Positions 33,273 to 42,790 of a stretch of 64,000 bases of DNA are shown one piece after another. Both the position numbers and the translations under genes were made by a program. The stretch is from Chitinophagales bacterium (GTDB lineage Bacteria > Bacteroidota > Bacteroidia > Chitinophagales > Chitinophagaceae), in NCBI GenBank assembly GCA_020636495.1, contig JACJXQ010000008.1, positions 1,674,001-1,738,000 on the forward strand. The letters are read 5' to 3'. Position 1 is the stretch's first letter. Each line of letters begins with the position of its first letter. Below the pieces are notes generated by a model. That model was given only the letters and a program-made list of their open reading frames with translations. It was not told the DNA's origin and made no database searches.

Positions 33273-33340
33273 ATTACCCGAAGGATTTTGAAATAAGTGT
33301 GCGTCTTAAGCGGTAAGGATCATTTTAAAAACATTTTGTC

Positions 33341-34150
33341 ATGAACAGGAACATCTCATTATTAGCATTGGCTATCATAGCGACTGCAAGTATTTCTTTT
33401 ACAGCCTGCAAAAAAGCAAGCGATGCATCTGTAGAACCAACAACAAGTTCTACTTCTACCAGCACACCCGGTACTAACAATCCTGTAGTGAGCGATGGCG
33501 TACCGGATATTTATAAAAAGATATACGGTGCTACTGATATATATGTTGATGGTGATTATGTAGTGATAAAAGTGAATGGGCTGCCCGATCATAAATCACC
33601 GTATTACCTAAGTACACAGTGGGAAAGTACTATGTATGAAGCGTACAATGGCACAAACCCCCAATTCAATCTGAACCCCAACCGTATCAGCGAGGCAAAA
33701 ATTACTTTCCGCATACCCATGAATCCGAAGGAGTCAACTAATAAACCTGCAACTCCCCTGGGGCCGATAGGTGTGTCTTTGAATGGCGTGCCGTTTTATA
33801 ATCAGTATGCAGCAGGTGGTTCTCCGCTTACCGGCGAGATCAACAGTTTTGACCAGTATAATGGACACCCGCAGCAGATGGGCGGTTATCACTATCATGT
33901 AGAGCCTTTATACCTCACTGCGGCGAAAGGCAAGGATGCGCTGATGGGTTTCCTGGCAGATGGCTTCCCTGTATACGGACCTGAAGAAAACGGTAAGACA
34001 CTTACCAGCAGCGACCTGGATAGCTATCATGGACATAGCGGTGCTACTGCAGATTATCCTGATGGTATCTATCACTATCACTTATCAGCCGATGCGCCTT
34101 ACCTGAACGGTGATGGTTATTTCGGAACTCCCGGTACTATTACTCAATAG
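33341..34150 (+). CDS. YHYH-domain lipoprotein
   Basis: 269 residues with a lipoprotein signal (SISFTAC, Cys about 22) and a Ser/Thr-rich linker. The YHYH domain has conserved GPIGVSLNGVPFYNQ, GGYHYHVEP, MGFLADGFPVYGP, SYHGHSG and GIYHYHLS. The His-rich clusters suggest metal binding, though the function of YHYH proteins is not established. It heads an operon with the MORN and SCO lipoproteins (4-base gap, then an overlap), which hints at a link with copper handling. Confidence 0.85.
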   Translation: MNRNISLLALAIIATASISFTACKKASDASVEPTTSSTSTSTPGTNNPVVSDGVPDIYKKIYGATDIYVDGDYVVIKVNGLPDHKSPYYLSTQWESTMYEAYNGTNPQFNLNPNRISEAKITFRIPMNPKESTNKPATPLGPIGVSLNGVPFYNQYAAGGSPLTGEINSFDQYNGHPQQMGGYHYHVEPLYLTAAKGKDALMGFLADGFPVYGPEENGKTLTSSDLDSYHGHSGATADYPDGIYHYHLSADAPYLNGDGYFGTPGTITQ

Positions 34151-34154
34151 AAAG

Positions 34155-34667
34155 ATGAGACGTTTATTATACATATTGCTTATCGCCTGCCTGGTGTCCT
34201 GCAACAGGTATGATGCGCGCCATGCATGGATGCAGGCAGGGGTAAGCGGTATGACCTCTGAAAAAGGAGTGGTAAATAAAGATGGTAAACCCTTTTCAGG
34301 ATATGTGTATAGTTTATTTTCCACAGGGGATACAGAATACGTTCGGCATTATGATAAAGGTAGGTTGAACGGAGTTTCGCGAGGATGGTATGCTGATGGG
34401 CAACAGAAATTCCTGTATACTTATAACAATGATGTGTATGACGGTAGTGTGAAAGAGTGGTTCCCTAATGGTAAGCTGTACAGGAGTTTTAATTATAAAA
34501 ATGGACAGGAGTCAGGACTACAGACCATGTATTGGGACTCAGGCGTATTAAGAGCAAATTATGAAGCTAAAAACGGGAGGAAATATGGATTTACAGGCAT
34601 TAAGAACTGCACTTCGCCAATTGGCGATATACCTGCTGGTGGTACTGCTGCTGCAGGCGTGCAATAA
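34155..34667 (+). CDS. MORN/YwqK-repeat lipoprotein
   Basis: 170 residues from the ATG at 34155, which gives a lipoprotein signal (LLYILLIACLVSC). Repeats of the form GDTEYVRHYDKGRLNGVSRGWYADG, KEWFPNGKLYRSFNYKNGQESG and YWDSGVLRANYEAKNGRKYG match the MORN-like 'YwqK antitoxin' family. That name is historical; function as an antitoxin is unlikely for a lipoprotein. The last 83 bases overlap the SCO gene in another frame. Confidence 0.75.
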   Translation: MRRLLYILLIACLVSCNRYDARHAWMQAGVSGMTSEKGVVNKDGKPFSGYVYSLFSTGDTEYVRHYDKGRLNGVSRGWYADGQQKFLYTYNNDVYDGSVKEWFPNGKLYRSFNYKNGQESGLQTMYWDSGVLRANYEAKNGRKYGFTGIKNCTSPIGDIPAGGTAAAGVQ

Positions 34668-35232
34668 GGCTGTAGAAACCAAAGTGCCTTATTATAACAC
34701 GCCCGACCTGACCCCTGCATGGCAACAGGGAGCCGGTAAGCATACCATCGCAGACTTCAGTTTTACAGACCAGGACGGAAAGACAGTGACCAATGATGTG
34801 TATGATGGTAAGATATATGTGGCCAACTTCTTTTTTACTACTTGTCCCGGTATATGCCCTAAGATGAATGCGAATATGCAATTAGTAGCAGATGCTTTTA
34901 AAGACAATGACAGGGTGATGTTCCTGTCGCATAGTGTAACACCGGATATTGATACAGTGCAGCAATTGAAAGAATATGCAGATGCTCATCATATAGATAG
35001 TAAGCAATGGCACCTGGTTACAGGCAACAAGTCGACTATCTATGATATTGCACGTACCTCATATTTTGTAGAGGATGCTGTCGGGCTGAGCTATGACAGT
35101 ACTGATTTCCTGCACACTGAAAGGTTTGTACTGGTAGATAAAGACAAGCACATACGCGGTGTGTATAACGGCACCGTAACATTAGAGATGGAACGGCTGA
35201 CAGACGATATTAAATTATTACTGAAAGAATAG
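34585..35232 (+). CDS. SCO1/SenC family lipoprotein
   Basis: 215 residues. The start is the ATG at 34585 with a good ribosome-binding site, GGGAGG at 34575-34580, and it opens a lipoprotein signal ending LLQAC. The thioredoxin fold has the copper motif FFTTCPGICPK (CxxxC) and the distal ligand His in FLHTERFVLVDKD. SCO proteins deliver copper or reduce cysteines for the CuA site of cytochrome oxidase. The gene overlaps the MORN lipoprotein gene by 83 bases. Confidence 0.9.
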   Translation: MDLQALRTALRQLAIYLLVVLLLQACNKAVETKVPYYNTPDLTPAWQQGAGKHTIADFSFTDQDGKTVTNDVYDGKIYVANFFFTTCPGICPKMNANMQLVADAFKDNDRVMFLSHSVTPDIDTVQQLKEYADAHHIDSKQWHLVTGNKSTIYDIARTSYFVEDAVGLSYDSTDFLHTERFVLVDKDKHIRGVYNGTVTLEMERLTDDIKLLLKE

Positions 35233-35272
35233 AGTGTCAGAGTGTATGTTTCAAGATCAGGCAGGGCAGAGG

Positions 35273-36247
35273 TCATTCTTCGTCCTGCTTTTTATATAGC
35301 TCTTTTACCCGGTGTGTTTTGCGTGCGTATTTATCGTTTACAGAAAGGTATTTTGTTTTCCAGTTGCCGGCATCGTCATATTCATAATGGTAGGTGTATT
35401 CATTCTTGAAACGGGTAAATACCAACTCTGACCTGAGCAGCCCCGTAGGTGTATATTTCATAGTATGGTTTTCCGTCACCCTCCTGTTAGAGTCCGTGAC
35501 TATCATTTGTATCAACTGCCCTTTGGTATCATACAGGTGTTGTACCAGGCTGCGGTACTTGTACCTGCCTATGTAGTCATACTTGTTCATTTGCGTTGTG
35601 CCGTCTTTCAGGGTGTCATACTTGTATTTATAACTATGTATATACTGCATGGTACTACCGTTTATTTCCTGCTCGGTCAGTTTGCCGGTAAGGTCATACT
35701 TGTAACGGATGAAATTCACCAACAGGTTTTCGTCATTCCTTATTTTTATGTTGAAGATATTGCCGTTGCGGTAGAAATACTGTATCGTTTTCGTCAGCCG
35801 GCCTTTATGGTCGTATGATATCAGCTTTTCCACTTCTTCTTTTCTGTTATATTCTATGTAGGTAGAGTCAAGCAGATCCCCGTTTGTATAATGGAGTATG
35901 CCTGCCAGTTTATCTGCGTTGTAATGATACACTACTTCGCGGCTGAGTATGGTCTTACCGTCCGCGTCAAATGAATCAACTTTGTCGCTCAGCAGTCGAC
36001 CCAGCGTATCGAAAGCGACATTCGTCTCTTTATTCCGCGAAAGGATAGTATCCAGGTATACGGTTGAATCCAGCAGTGTCCTGTTTTGAAAACTTACGGC
36101 ATAAGTTATCTCGTACAGGCTTTTTACGGGGCCTGCTACATCATAGTCCTTTACTGCTTTGATAACCGGTAATTCCCCGGCATCTTGTGCAGGTAAAGTA
36201 ATTGTATAAAAAAGTACCGGAAATAAACTTAATACACGTTTCAACAT
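35273..36247 (-). CDS. Secreted YD-repeat-like protein
   Basis: 324 residues from the ATG at 36247 (MLKRVLSLF); 36253 is two codons longer. A signal peptide ends near LPAQ. The body is a set of repeats such as YHYNADKLAGILHYTNGDLLDSTYIEYNRK, YKYDLTGKLTEQE, YDTKGQLIQMI and YHYEYDDAGNWKTKYL, resembling YD/RHS-type beta repeats without the toxin-shell core. It is probably periplasmic or surface-located. The function is unknown. Confidence 0.7.
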   Translation of the reverse strand: MLKRVLSLFPVLFYTITLPAQDAGELPVIKAVKDYDVAGPVKSLYEITYAVSFQNRTLLDSTVYLDTILSRNKETNVAFDTLGRLLSDKVDSFDADGKTILSREVVYHYNADKLAGILHYTNGDLLDSTYIEYNRKEEVEKLISYDHKGRLTKTIQYFYRNGNIFNIKIRNDENLLVNFIRYKYDLTGKLTEQEINGSTMQYIHSYKYKYDTLKDGTTQMNKYDYIGRYKYRSLVQHLYDTKGQLIQMIVTDSNRRVTENHTMKYTPTGLLRSELVFTRFKNEYTYHYEYDDAGNWKTKYLSVNDKYARKTHRVKELYKKQDEE

Positions 36248-36370
36248 ATACATCGGATTGTGGTGAGGGCCAGCCTAATATAATGAAATGCAGCTTAGTA
36301 ACTCAATTATGACAGGCTTTTTAACGTATTGTAATGCTATTCTGCCTATTTTTAATAAAATATCATACCT

Positions 36371-37000
36371 ATGAAACGTATATCTGTATTGATAAGTATT
36401 TTGAGTTTTCCCTTATGTCTTAATGCGCAGGACATGATAAAGTCATCGGATGTTGCCATGTCTCTCTCTTTTGTTGCAGGTGTGCAGGCAGATGTGCATA
36501 TTGCTGTTACATATGCCTATACCGGTGAAAATAGTTTGAACCTGCTGGCGGGTGGAGGCATATTATTTGCCAGGAAGTATATCGGGGAACACCTTGCTAT
36601 AGAAATAGATATTTGTAAAGCTGTTTCGGAAAAGACCTTTGTGGAGTCGTTCAGTCCGGATCCTTACCCCACACATACTTATTCTTACAGGATGAGTTCG
36701 CTTGATATTCCTATGAATCTGCAATACCACATGGGGAAAAGGGGTAGTGACCTAAGGCCATATGTTGGGTTAGGTATCGGGTATGCTTCTATGACCTCAT
36801 ATGGAGGCTATACCAACTGGCCCGAAATTGACGGACGTAATACGGTTACTACAGGAGTAATGATGCAGGCTACAGAGGGTATTACTTACAGGTTGAATAA
36901 TAAATTGCTGCTGGAACAATCTATGTATTACCAGGTCGCTCAGGATATAGGCAATCACAGGGTAGGGCTACGTTTAGGCCTGGGGTATATTATTAGATAA
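36371..37000 (+). CDS. Outer-membrane beta-barrel protein
   Basis: 209 residues with a signal peptide (MKRISVLISILSFPLCLNAQ) and alternating amphipathic strands: LNLLAGGGILFARKY, SSLDIPMNLQYHMG, LRPYVGLGIGYAS and HRVGLRLGLGYIIR. The final strand is typical of the porin-like 8-strand barrel (PF13568) group. No specific role is visible. Confidence 0.72.
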   Translation: MKRISVLISILSFPLCLNAQDMIKSSDVAMSLSFVAGVQADVHIAVTYAYTGENSLNLLAGGGILFARKYIGEHLAIEIDICKAVSEKTFVESFSPDPYPTHTYSYRMSSLDIPMNLQYHMGKRGSDLRPYVGLGIGYASMTSYGGYTNWPEIDGRNTVTTGVMMQATEGITYRLNNKLLLEQSMYYQVAQDIGNHRVGLRLGLGYIIR

Positions 37001-37019
37001 TGGTTAACACAGCAAATCG

Positions 37020-37027
37020 TAACTTTG
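37020..37027 (+). promoter_or_regulatory. Putative promoter -7 box for the BI-1 gene
   Basis: TAACTTTG, an exact TAnnTTTG match, 31 bases before the ATG at 37059. Confidence 0.45.
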
Positions 37028-37058
37028 CATAAATTAGCAAAAAAGTAAATTTTCAATT

Positions 37059-37802
37059 ATGGAAGATCATAGCAAACCCTACAGTGATTATACCGTACTG
37101 AGTGGTGATACGCGTAAGGGTACAATAGCTAAATCATTTATGGCCAATGTATTTATGTGGATGTTTGCCGCACTGGCGTTGTCTGCATTTATGGCATATG
37201 CATTCGCATCCAGCCCGATACTGTTGGGTTATTTAAGAGGAGAGACCGGGCTCACAGGTCTTGGTTATATAGTAATGTTCGCGCCGCTGGCGTTCGTGTT
37301 CCTGATGTCTTTAGGCTACAACAGACTTTCGGCACCTGCTATGACAGGCGTATTCCTGTTATATGCGGCTGTTAACGGTATCTCGTTCAGTTTTATACTG
37401 CTTACATATACGGCAAGTTCTATCATAGGCTGTTTTGCGGCAGCGTCAGCTATGTTCGGTATCATGGCGGTATTGGGTTATACTACCAACCAGGACCTGA
37501 CAAACTTTGGCCGCCTCATGATGATGGGCCTCATAGGTATCATCATAGCAACAGTTATTAACTGGTTCATGGGTAGCGAGCGTATGAGTTATATCATTAG
37601 TATCATAGGCGTGGCTGTATTTACCGGCCTTACCGCATACGATGTACAAAAACTGAAACACATAGGTATGGGAGTAGAGCAGGAAGGCTTGCCAGCTGTA
37701 AGCGTTAAGAAGGCTGCTATTTTCGGAGCACTCAATCTGTACCTTGATTTTATTTTGATATTCCTCTACCTGCTGCGCCTGTTTGGTGGCAGGAGAGATT
37801 AG
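37059..37802 (+). CDS. Bax inhibitor-1/YccA family membrane protein
   Basis: 247 residues with seven membrane segments. BI-1 features are FMANVFMWMFAALALSAFMAYAF, the GVFLLYAAVNGISFSFIL segment, GLTAYDVQKLKHIG and the final Asp-containing ALNLYLDFILIFLYLLRLFG. Family members are pH-sensitive calcium leak channels or partners of FtsH. It ends in a strong terminator. Confidence 0.92.
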   Translation: MEDHSKPYSDYTVLSGDTRKGTIAKSFMANVFMWMFAALALSAFMAYAFASSPILLGYLRGETGLTGLGYIVMFAPLAFVFLMSLGYNRLSAPAMTGVFLLYAAVNGISFSFILLTYTASSIIGCFAAASAMFGIMAVLGYTTNQDLTNFGRLMMMGLIGIIIATVINWFMGSERMSYIISIIGVAVFTGLTAYDVQKLKHIGMGVEQEGLPAVSVKKAAIFGALNLYLDFILIFLYLLRLFGGRRD

Positions 37803-37820
37803 GAAATTCCTTCTATGGGG

Positions 37821-37851
37821 AAAAAGCCACCTTATTGAGGTGGCTTTTTTT
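37821..37851 (+). terminator. Intrinsic terminator after the BI-1 gene
   Basis: Stem AAAAAGCCACCT/AGGTGGCTTTTT (37821-37832 and 37838-37849) with a T-run. Confidence 0.9.
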
Positions 37852-37984
37852 GTCTATGAGGTGTAGCCAACTACTTAACATATCTGTGTTATGTAATAAT
37901 ATTTTATATGGCAAAAAAATATCTTTTAATCTTGTTTTTATCATTGCTGTCATCGTTTATTTTGTTATTCCTTTCCTCGTAAAT

Positions 37985-38668
37985 ATGACCCATACAGATA
38001 AAGCCCTTATCGATAGTATTGAGCATAAAATTACAGTGTCCGCACCATTTCTCGAGGCTATGCCTGGTGTGGTTATCGTACATAATCTTCGTACATCTGC
38101 CGTGGTGTATATGAATACTGCAGGCTTGCGCAGGCTTGGGGTCACGCTGCAGGAACTCATCGAAATGGGAAATGAATATTTCAGCCGGTATTTTAATGAA
38201 ATAGAAGCAAGGGAATACGCCCCGGAGATAATGGCTATGCTCGCCCGTAATAATGATGAAGAGTCCGTTTCTTTCTTTCAACAGGTAAGGGCTCATGCAG
38301 ATGAGTCCTGGGAGTGGTATGCATGCAGCACCCGGATATTTATGCAGGATGCAGAAGGAGCTCCTTTACTCAATATTTCAGTTGCTATACCTGTTGACCC
38401 CAAACATTATTTCCAGACCAGGCTGGACCGAATGGTGGAGGAAAAGGAATACTCTGTAAAGAACGCTCACCTTTTTGCCGCATTGGGCAATAGGGAAAGA
38501 CAGATACTGACCCTGATGGCGAAAGATCTGACCAGTAAGCAGATAGCAGATGAACTGTCAATAGCAGAAGATACAGTAAAGACCCACAGGCGAAACATCA
38601 AACGTAAGCTGGCCATAAAAAACCAGTACGACCTGTTGCGTTTCGCACAAACTTTCGATCTTGTTTAG
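37985..38668 (+). CDS. PAS-LuxR (GerE) transcriptional regulator
   Basis: 227 residues from the ATG at 37985 (MTHTDKALIDSIEHK). A PAS-like domain covers about 15-140 (APFLEAMPGVVIVHNLRTSAVVYMNTAGLRRLG). The C-terminal LuxR helix-turn-helix is GNRERQILTLMAKDLTSKQIADELSIAEDTVKTHRRNIKRKL. The start is uncertain: the frame stays open to 37835 and that extension would add a membrane-like segment, but it overlaps the upstream terminator. It is probably a ligand-sensing single-component activator, with targets unknown. Confidence 0.82.
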   Translation: MTHTDKALIDSIEHKITVSAPFLEAMPGVVIVHNLRTSAVVYMNTAGLRRLGVTLQELIEMGNEYFSRYFNEIEAREYAPEIMAMLARNNDEESVSFFQQVRAHADESWEWYACSTRIFMQDAEGAPLLNISVAIPVDPKHYFQTRLDRMVEEKEYSVKNAHLFAALGNRERQILTLMAKDLTSKQIADELSIAEDTVKTHRRNIKRKLAIKNQYDLLRFAQTFDLV

Positions 38669-38760
38669 CTTCTGTTGCTACAGTATTGGAATTACCCACA
38701 AGTGAGTATTGCTGAACATGCCATGGCAATCTATTTTTGAGGGTATAAAATTTAATTAAT

Positions 38761-39879
38761 ATGAAGCCCCTTAATCTTTTGCAGTTTGCGCTGTTTGCAC
38801 TCGTATTAACCGTATTTGCCGGGTGCAGCAAAAACTCCTCAACATCAGATACTCCGGATCCGGTGACGGAACTTATTGCTTTTTGTAATGAATCTCATGA
38901 TAATGGCGTTTGGGACTATCTCCGGATCAGGGCATTAGAATTGGATGATTTTCCATATGATGCTGACCATACGGAGGCAAATGCTGAAAAAGTAACTTTT
39001 TATGGAAGTGGTGATGTAACCTATTCTTTTGAAGTAAAGGAAGTGGTACCTAATCCTTCAGGCGGGGTATTGAGTAGCAGTAACAAAAGCTATACCGGTA
39101 CTTTAAAAGAGTCTGCTTTTAATAAAGGAAAAGTAAATACACTGGAGATCGCGCGCAGCGGGTCTGACTGGAAGATTCTGGTAAATGGTGCTGATGCTGA
39201 AACAACAGGCGGAAACAATAATGGTGGCAACAATAACGGCGGAACGAGCGGTGTATGGCAGAGGTTTAATTCTCCCAATGGTTATAACACCGACCTGGCC
39301 ATCGGGGGCATAAAAGGTGAGCCTGAGAATAGGGTATATATGTGCGAGCATCCGGGATCTCCTACAGCAGGCCTCTACAAAGGATATATCAGCGGCGAGA
39401 CCATTACCTGGGATGCCGTGCATGGCCTGCCTAACGCTAAATTCTATGAAAGGGATGGTGTTATGAGGTTATGGTTCACAGTTGGGGCAGAGGACGATGC
39501 AGGAAGGTATAAGAAAGGAACATGGACAAATACCTGCGGCGCACTGGAAAACTCTGTAAAAAAGATCGTAGTAGGGTACAACAATGACGATATGCAGAGC
39601 TATACCGTGATGAGTGTAACTATTGAAGGTGTAAAATGTAACCCGAGACAATATTCAGCAACGTTACCGCTGCCTGATTGCACGAGCGGCAGTTATATCA
39701 ATACACCTACTATCAGCGGCGATTACTACAACGTGAGTATTGTACTGGGTGGAAATGGTGTAAGCGGACCGTATACCACCACATTTAAATCAATACTGTA
39801 CAAAAGCGAATTGACAAGCGATTGTAACAAGCTTAAGATTGCCTACGCAGGTGCCACATGGGCACTGGCGCCATTATAG
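38761..39879 (+). CDS. Lipoprotein of unknown function
   Basis: 372 residues with a lipoprotein signal (VFAGC, Cys about 21), a domain to about 140, a GGNNNGGNNNGG linker and a second domain rich in beta structure. Two pairs of Cys (around TNTCGALEN, GVKCNPRQ, PDCTSG, TSDCNKL) may form disulfides. No family is recognised. A terminator follows at 39905. Confidence 0.7.
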   Translation: MKPLNLLQFALFALVLTVFAGCSKNSSTSDTPDPVTELIAFCNESHDNGVWDYLRIRALELDDFPYDADHTEANAEKVTFYGSGDVTYSFEVKEVVPNPSGGVLSSSNKSYTGTLKESAFNKGKVNTLEIARSGSDWKILVNGADAETTGGNNNGGNNNGGTSGVWQRFNSPNGYNTDLAIGGIKGEPENRVYMCEHPGSPTAGLYKGYISGETITWDAVHGLPNAKFYERDGVMRLWFTVGAEDDAGRYKKGTWTNTCGALENSVKKIVVGYNNDDMQSYTVMSVTIEGVKCNPRQYSATLPLPDCTSGSYINTPTISGDYYNVSIVLGGNGVSGPYTTTFKSILYKSELTSDCNKLKIAYAGATWALAPL

Positions 39880-39904
39880 TTCATATACCCCTGTATGATA
39901 CACA

Positions 39905-39945
39905 AGCGGCCATTGATACGATATCAATGGCCGCTAACTTTTTTA
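39905..39945 (+). terminator. Intrinsic terminator after the 38761 gene
   Basis: A 14-bp stem AGCGGCCATTGATA/TATCAATGGCCGCT (39905-39918 and 39922-39935), then AACTTTTTT. Confidence 0.88.
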
Positions 39946-39961
39946 TGAATGCTGTTATATT

Positions 39962-40150
39962 TTACCTGTTCAGTGCATCAAAAGAACCCTGGATGACCTC
40001 CTCGGCCATTTCATCTTCTTCGCTCTTTTTCGTGCTGTCTGTATGGCTTACTGTATCAGTAGTAGCAGCTTCAGAGTGTTGTTCCGTTGCACTACCGCCA
40101 CATGCGGCTAACAATACAATGGTCAATATGAATAACAGGTTTTTCATCAT
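39962..40150 (-). CDS. Small acidic lipoprotein
   Basis: 62 residues: lipoprotein signal MKNLLFILTIVLLAAC followed by a Thr/Ser/Glu-rich tail (TDTVSHTDSTKKSEEDEMAEE). There is no domain. It lies 8 bases after the lepA stop, so it is likely to be transcribed with lepA. The role is unknown; such short acidic lipoproteins are common in Bacteroidota. Confidence 0.65.
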   Translation of the reverse strand: MMKNLLFILTIVLLAACGGSATEQHSEAATTDTVSHTDSTKKSEEDEMAEEVIQGSFDALNR

Positions 40151-40158
40151 GTTGCGTA

Positions 40159-41955
40159 TTATTCGTCCAGTTTCAGTACGGCCAGGAATGCTTCCTGTGG
40201 TATCTCAACATTACCTATCTGGCGCATACGTTTTTTACCTTCTTTCTGTTTTTCCAGTAGTTTACGCTTACGGCTGATGTCACCACCATAACATTTGGCG
40301 GTAACGTCTTTACGCATAGCCGATATGGTTTCGCGGGCTACTATTTTGGCGCCTACTGCTGCCTGTATTGCTATCATGAATTGCTGACGCGGCAACAGTT
40401 CTTTTAGCTTGGCGCAGAGCTTACGGCCAAAGTCCTGCGTGCGGCTGCGGTGTATCAGCGCGCTCAAGGCATCCACCTTGTCACTGTTCAGCAATATGTC
40501 CATTTTCACGATGTCACTCTCGCGGTAGTCCATGGGTTGATAGTCGAACGAAGCATAGCCACGGGTAGATGATTTCAGCTTGTCGTAGAAGTCAAAAACG
40601 ATCTCCGTAAGCGGTAGTTCAAATATCAGCTCAACACGGGTAGGTGTCAGGTAGTGTTGGTTTACCAGTATACCACGCTTACCTAAGCACAGGCTCATAA
40701 TATTGCCTATATAATCGGGTAGGGTAATGATCTGCGCCCTGATAAACGGCTCTTCTATCCTGTCCAGCCTGCTCGGGTCAGGCATCTCTGCCGGGTTGTT
40801 TACTATTATCGCTTTGTCCTTGTCTTTGGTCAGGTAGGCTTTAAAACTTACGTTCGGTACAGTAGTGATGACCGTCTGGTTGAACTCGCGTTCCAGTCGC
40901 TCCTGGATGATCTCCATGTGCAGCATGCCCAGGAATCCGCAACGGAAACCGAAACCTAACGCCTGTGATGTTTCTGGTTCGAAGGTCAGTGATGCGTCGT
41001 TCAACTGCAGCTTGTCCATGCAGTCGCGAAGTTCTTCAAAATCCTCGGTCACTACCGGGAAGATACCCGCGAATACCATCGGCTTCACTTCTTCAAAACC
41101 TTTTACCGCCGCTTTGTGCGGGTTGGCAACCGTAGTGATGGTATCACCCACCTTTATTTCCTTAGCGTTCTTAATGCCGGTTATCACGTAGCCCACATCG
41201 CCTGTCTTAACCTCCTGTTTGGGGGTAAGTCCCAGCTTCAGGATACCTACCTCATCGGCAAAATATTCTTCGTCTGTATGATAGAAACGTATCTTTTCTC
41301 CTTTGTGTATGCTGCCGTTGATGATCCTGTAGTAAGCGATAACACCCCTGAATGAGTTGAAAACGCTGTCGAATATCAAAGCCTGCAGCGGTGCATCCGG
41401 GTCGCCTTTTGGGGCTGGTATGCGGTCTATCACTGCCGCAAGTATCTCCTCGATACCTATACCTGATTTACCACTTGCATGGATGATCTCTTCCGGTTTG
41501 CAGCCTATCAGGTCTACTATCTGGTCGGTCACTACTTCTATCATAGCGCCTTCCATGTCTATCTTATTGATAACAGGTATGATCTCCAGGTCGTTATCTA
41601 AAGCTAAGTAAAGATTTGATATAGTTTGTGCCTGTATACCTTGCGATGCATCTACCAATAGCAGCGCACCCTCGCAGGCTGCCAGGGCGCGTGATACCTC
41701 GTATGAGAAGTCAACGTGTCCCGGGGTGTCTATCAGGTTCAGTGTATATTGCTCACCATTCAGTTCATAGTCCATTTGTATGGCGTGACTCTTGATGGTG
41801 ATACCTTTTTCACGTTCCAGGTCCATATCGTCCAGTACCTGTGCCTGCATTTCGCGGTCGGTGATGGTTTTGGTAAATTCCAGCAGGCGGTCGGCCAGGG
41901 TACTTTTACCGTGGTCAATGTGGGCTATGATACAGAAATTCCTAATGTTTTGCAT
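40159..41955 (-). CDS. lepA: Elongation factor 4 (back-translocating GTPase)
   Basis: 598 residues from the ATG at 41955 ([26 protein letters not shown]). The 36-base extension to 41991 is not conserved in kind. G1 [10 protein letters not shown]3 DTPGHVDF and G4 NKID are present, and the C-terminal LepA-specific domain includes the [19 protein letters not shown] end. It acts on stalled ribosomes. It is transcribed ahead of a small lipoprotein gene. Confidence 0.96.
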   Translation of the reverse strand: MQNIRNFCIIAHIDHGKSTLADRLLEFTKTITDREMQAQVLDDMDLEREKGITIKSHAIQMDYELNGEQYTLNLIDTPGHVDFSYEVSRALAACEGALLLVDASQGIQAQTISNLYLALDNDLEIIPVINKIDMEGAMIEVVTDQIVDLIGCKPEEIIHASGKSGIGIEEILAAVIDRIPAPKGDPDAPLQALIFDSVFNSFRGVIAYYRIINGSIHKGEKIRFYHTDEEYFADEVGILKLGLTPKQEVKTGDVGYVITGIKNAKEIKVGDTITTVANPHKAAVKGFEEVKPMVFAGIFPVVTEDFEELRDCMDKLQLNDASLTFEPETSQALGFGFRCGFLGMLHMEIIQERLEREFNQTVITTVPNVSFKAYLTKDKDKAIIVNNPAEMPDPSRLDRIEEPFIRAQIITLPDYIGNIMSLCLGKRGILVNQHYLTPTRVELIFELPLTEIVFDFYDKLKSSTRGYASFDYQPMDYRESDIVKMDILLNSDKVDALSALIHRSRTQDFGRKLCAKLKELLPRQQFMIAIQAAVGAKIVARETISAMRKDVTAKCYGGDISRKRKLLEKQKEGKKRMRQIGNVEIPQEAFLAVLKLDE

Positions 41956-42071
41956 ACTCAAATCAAAGTGTGCAAAGGTACGGTGTTTCACCTGAATCTC
42001 AGTAAATATGGTTAAATACTTTAAACTGGCATTATTGTTGAAGTTGGTTTACTGTTCAAGCAATACCTATA

Positions 42072-42737
42072 ATGAGAACAACTGCGTTATTTCTGCTGAT
42101 CATTACCATGCTTCGTCTGTCTGCACATGCGCAGGAAGAAAAGCCGTCACACCCTTCAACCATGCAGGAAGGCAATGCACATTTGAACATTTCATTTCCA
42201 CTGGTCAATCATATCACGCCTTTTGCCATTCGCGACAACCAGGAGGAGGTAGGGCCACTCGGGCTGACCATCGGCGGCGACTACTGTTACACAAATAGGA
42301 AATATGTATCCGTTCAGCTGGGTGTTGCAAACGCACGGCCTCCCGGCGAAGTTGTAATTCCTGGTGAAGACGGATGGTATCATGATAACAGCGCAGTTTC
42401 ATTCTTCATCAATGTACGTAATAACTATTCGGTCCGGAAATTTGATTTTGGCTACGGTCTTTCACTGAGTAAGCTGAGGTACTTCGCATACGATGTAAAT
42501 GACTATACCGGCCTCGATACTTCAAAATTGCATACTAATTTGGCGTTAGGTGGTTGCTTTGCTGCTTATTTTAATAGCTCACGTAGTTTTAATATTGGGG
42601 TAATATACCAGCCGCAATTCATTTCTTTATCGGATTCTCGGGTATTCAAATACGAACATACTTTAAGCATCGACCTTTTGTTCAGGATCAGGGTGAGGAG
42701 AATCAAAGAAAAGAATGATGTTACTATCAAACAATAA
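42072..42737 (+). CDS. Secreted beta-barrel-like protein
   Basis: 221 residues with a signal peptide (MRTTALFLLIITMLRLSAHAQ). Alternating beta segments (LNISFPLVNHITPFAI, VSVQLGVANA, FDFGYGLSLSKLRYF, LSIDLLFRIRVRRI) and a C-terminal strand suggest an outer-membrane barrel. No family name can be given. It is divergent from lepA and ends in a shared bidirectional terminator. Confidence 0.65.
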   Translation: MRTTALFLLIITMLRLSAHAQEEKPSHPSTMQEGNAHLNISFPLVNHITPFAIRDNQEEVGPLGLTIGGDYCYTNRKYVSVQLGVANARPPGEVVIPGEDGWYHDNSAVSFFINVRNNYSVRKFDFGYGLSLSKLRYFAYDVNDYTGLDTSKLHTNLALGGCFAAYFNSSRSFNIGVIYQPQFISLSDSRVFKYEHTLSIDLLFRIRVRRIKEKNDVTIKQ

Positions 42738-42740
42738 ACT

Positions 42741-42771
42741 AAAAGCCCCTGCCATACAGCAAGGGCTTTTT
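42741..42771. terminator. Bidirectional terminator between convergent genes
   Basis: Stem AAAAGCCCCTGC against GCAAGGGCTTTT (one mismatch) with T-runs on both strands. It serves the gene at 42072 and the reductase at 42791. Confidence 0.8.
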
Positions 42772-42790
42772 ATTTCTTGACTGTCATTTT

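Noticed and set aside
34155..34667. Antitoxin of a toxin-antitoxin pair (YwqK naming)
   Set aside because: It carries a lipoprotein signal and lies in an operon with other lipoproteins; no toxin gene is present.
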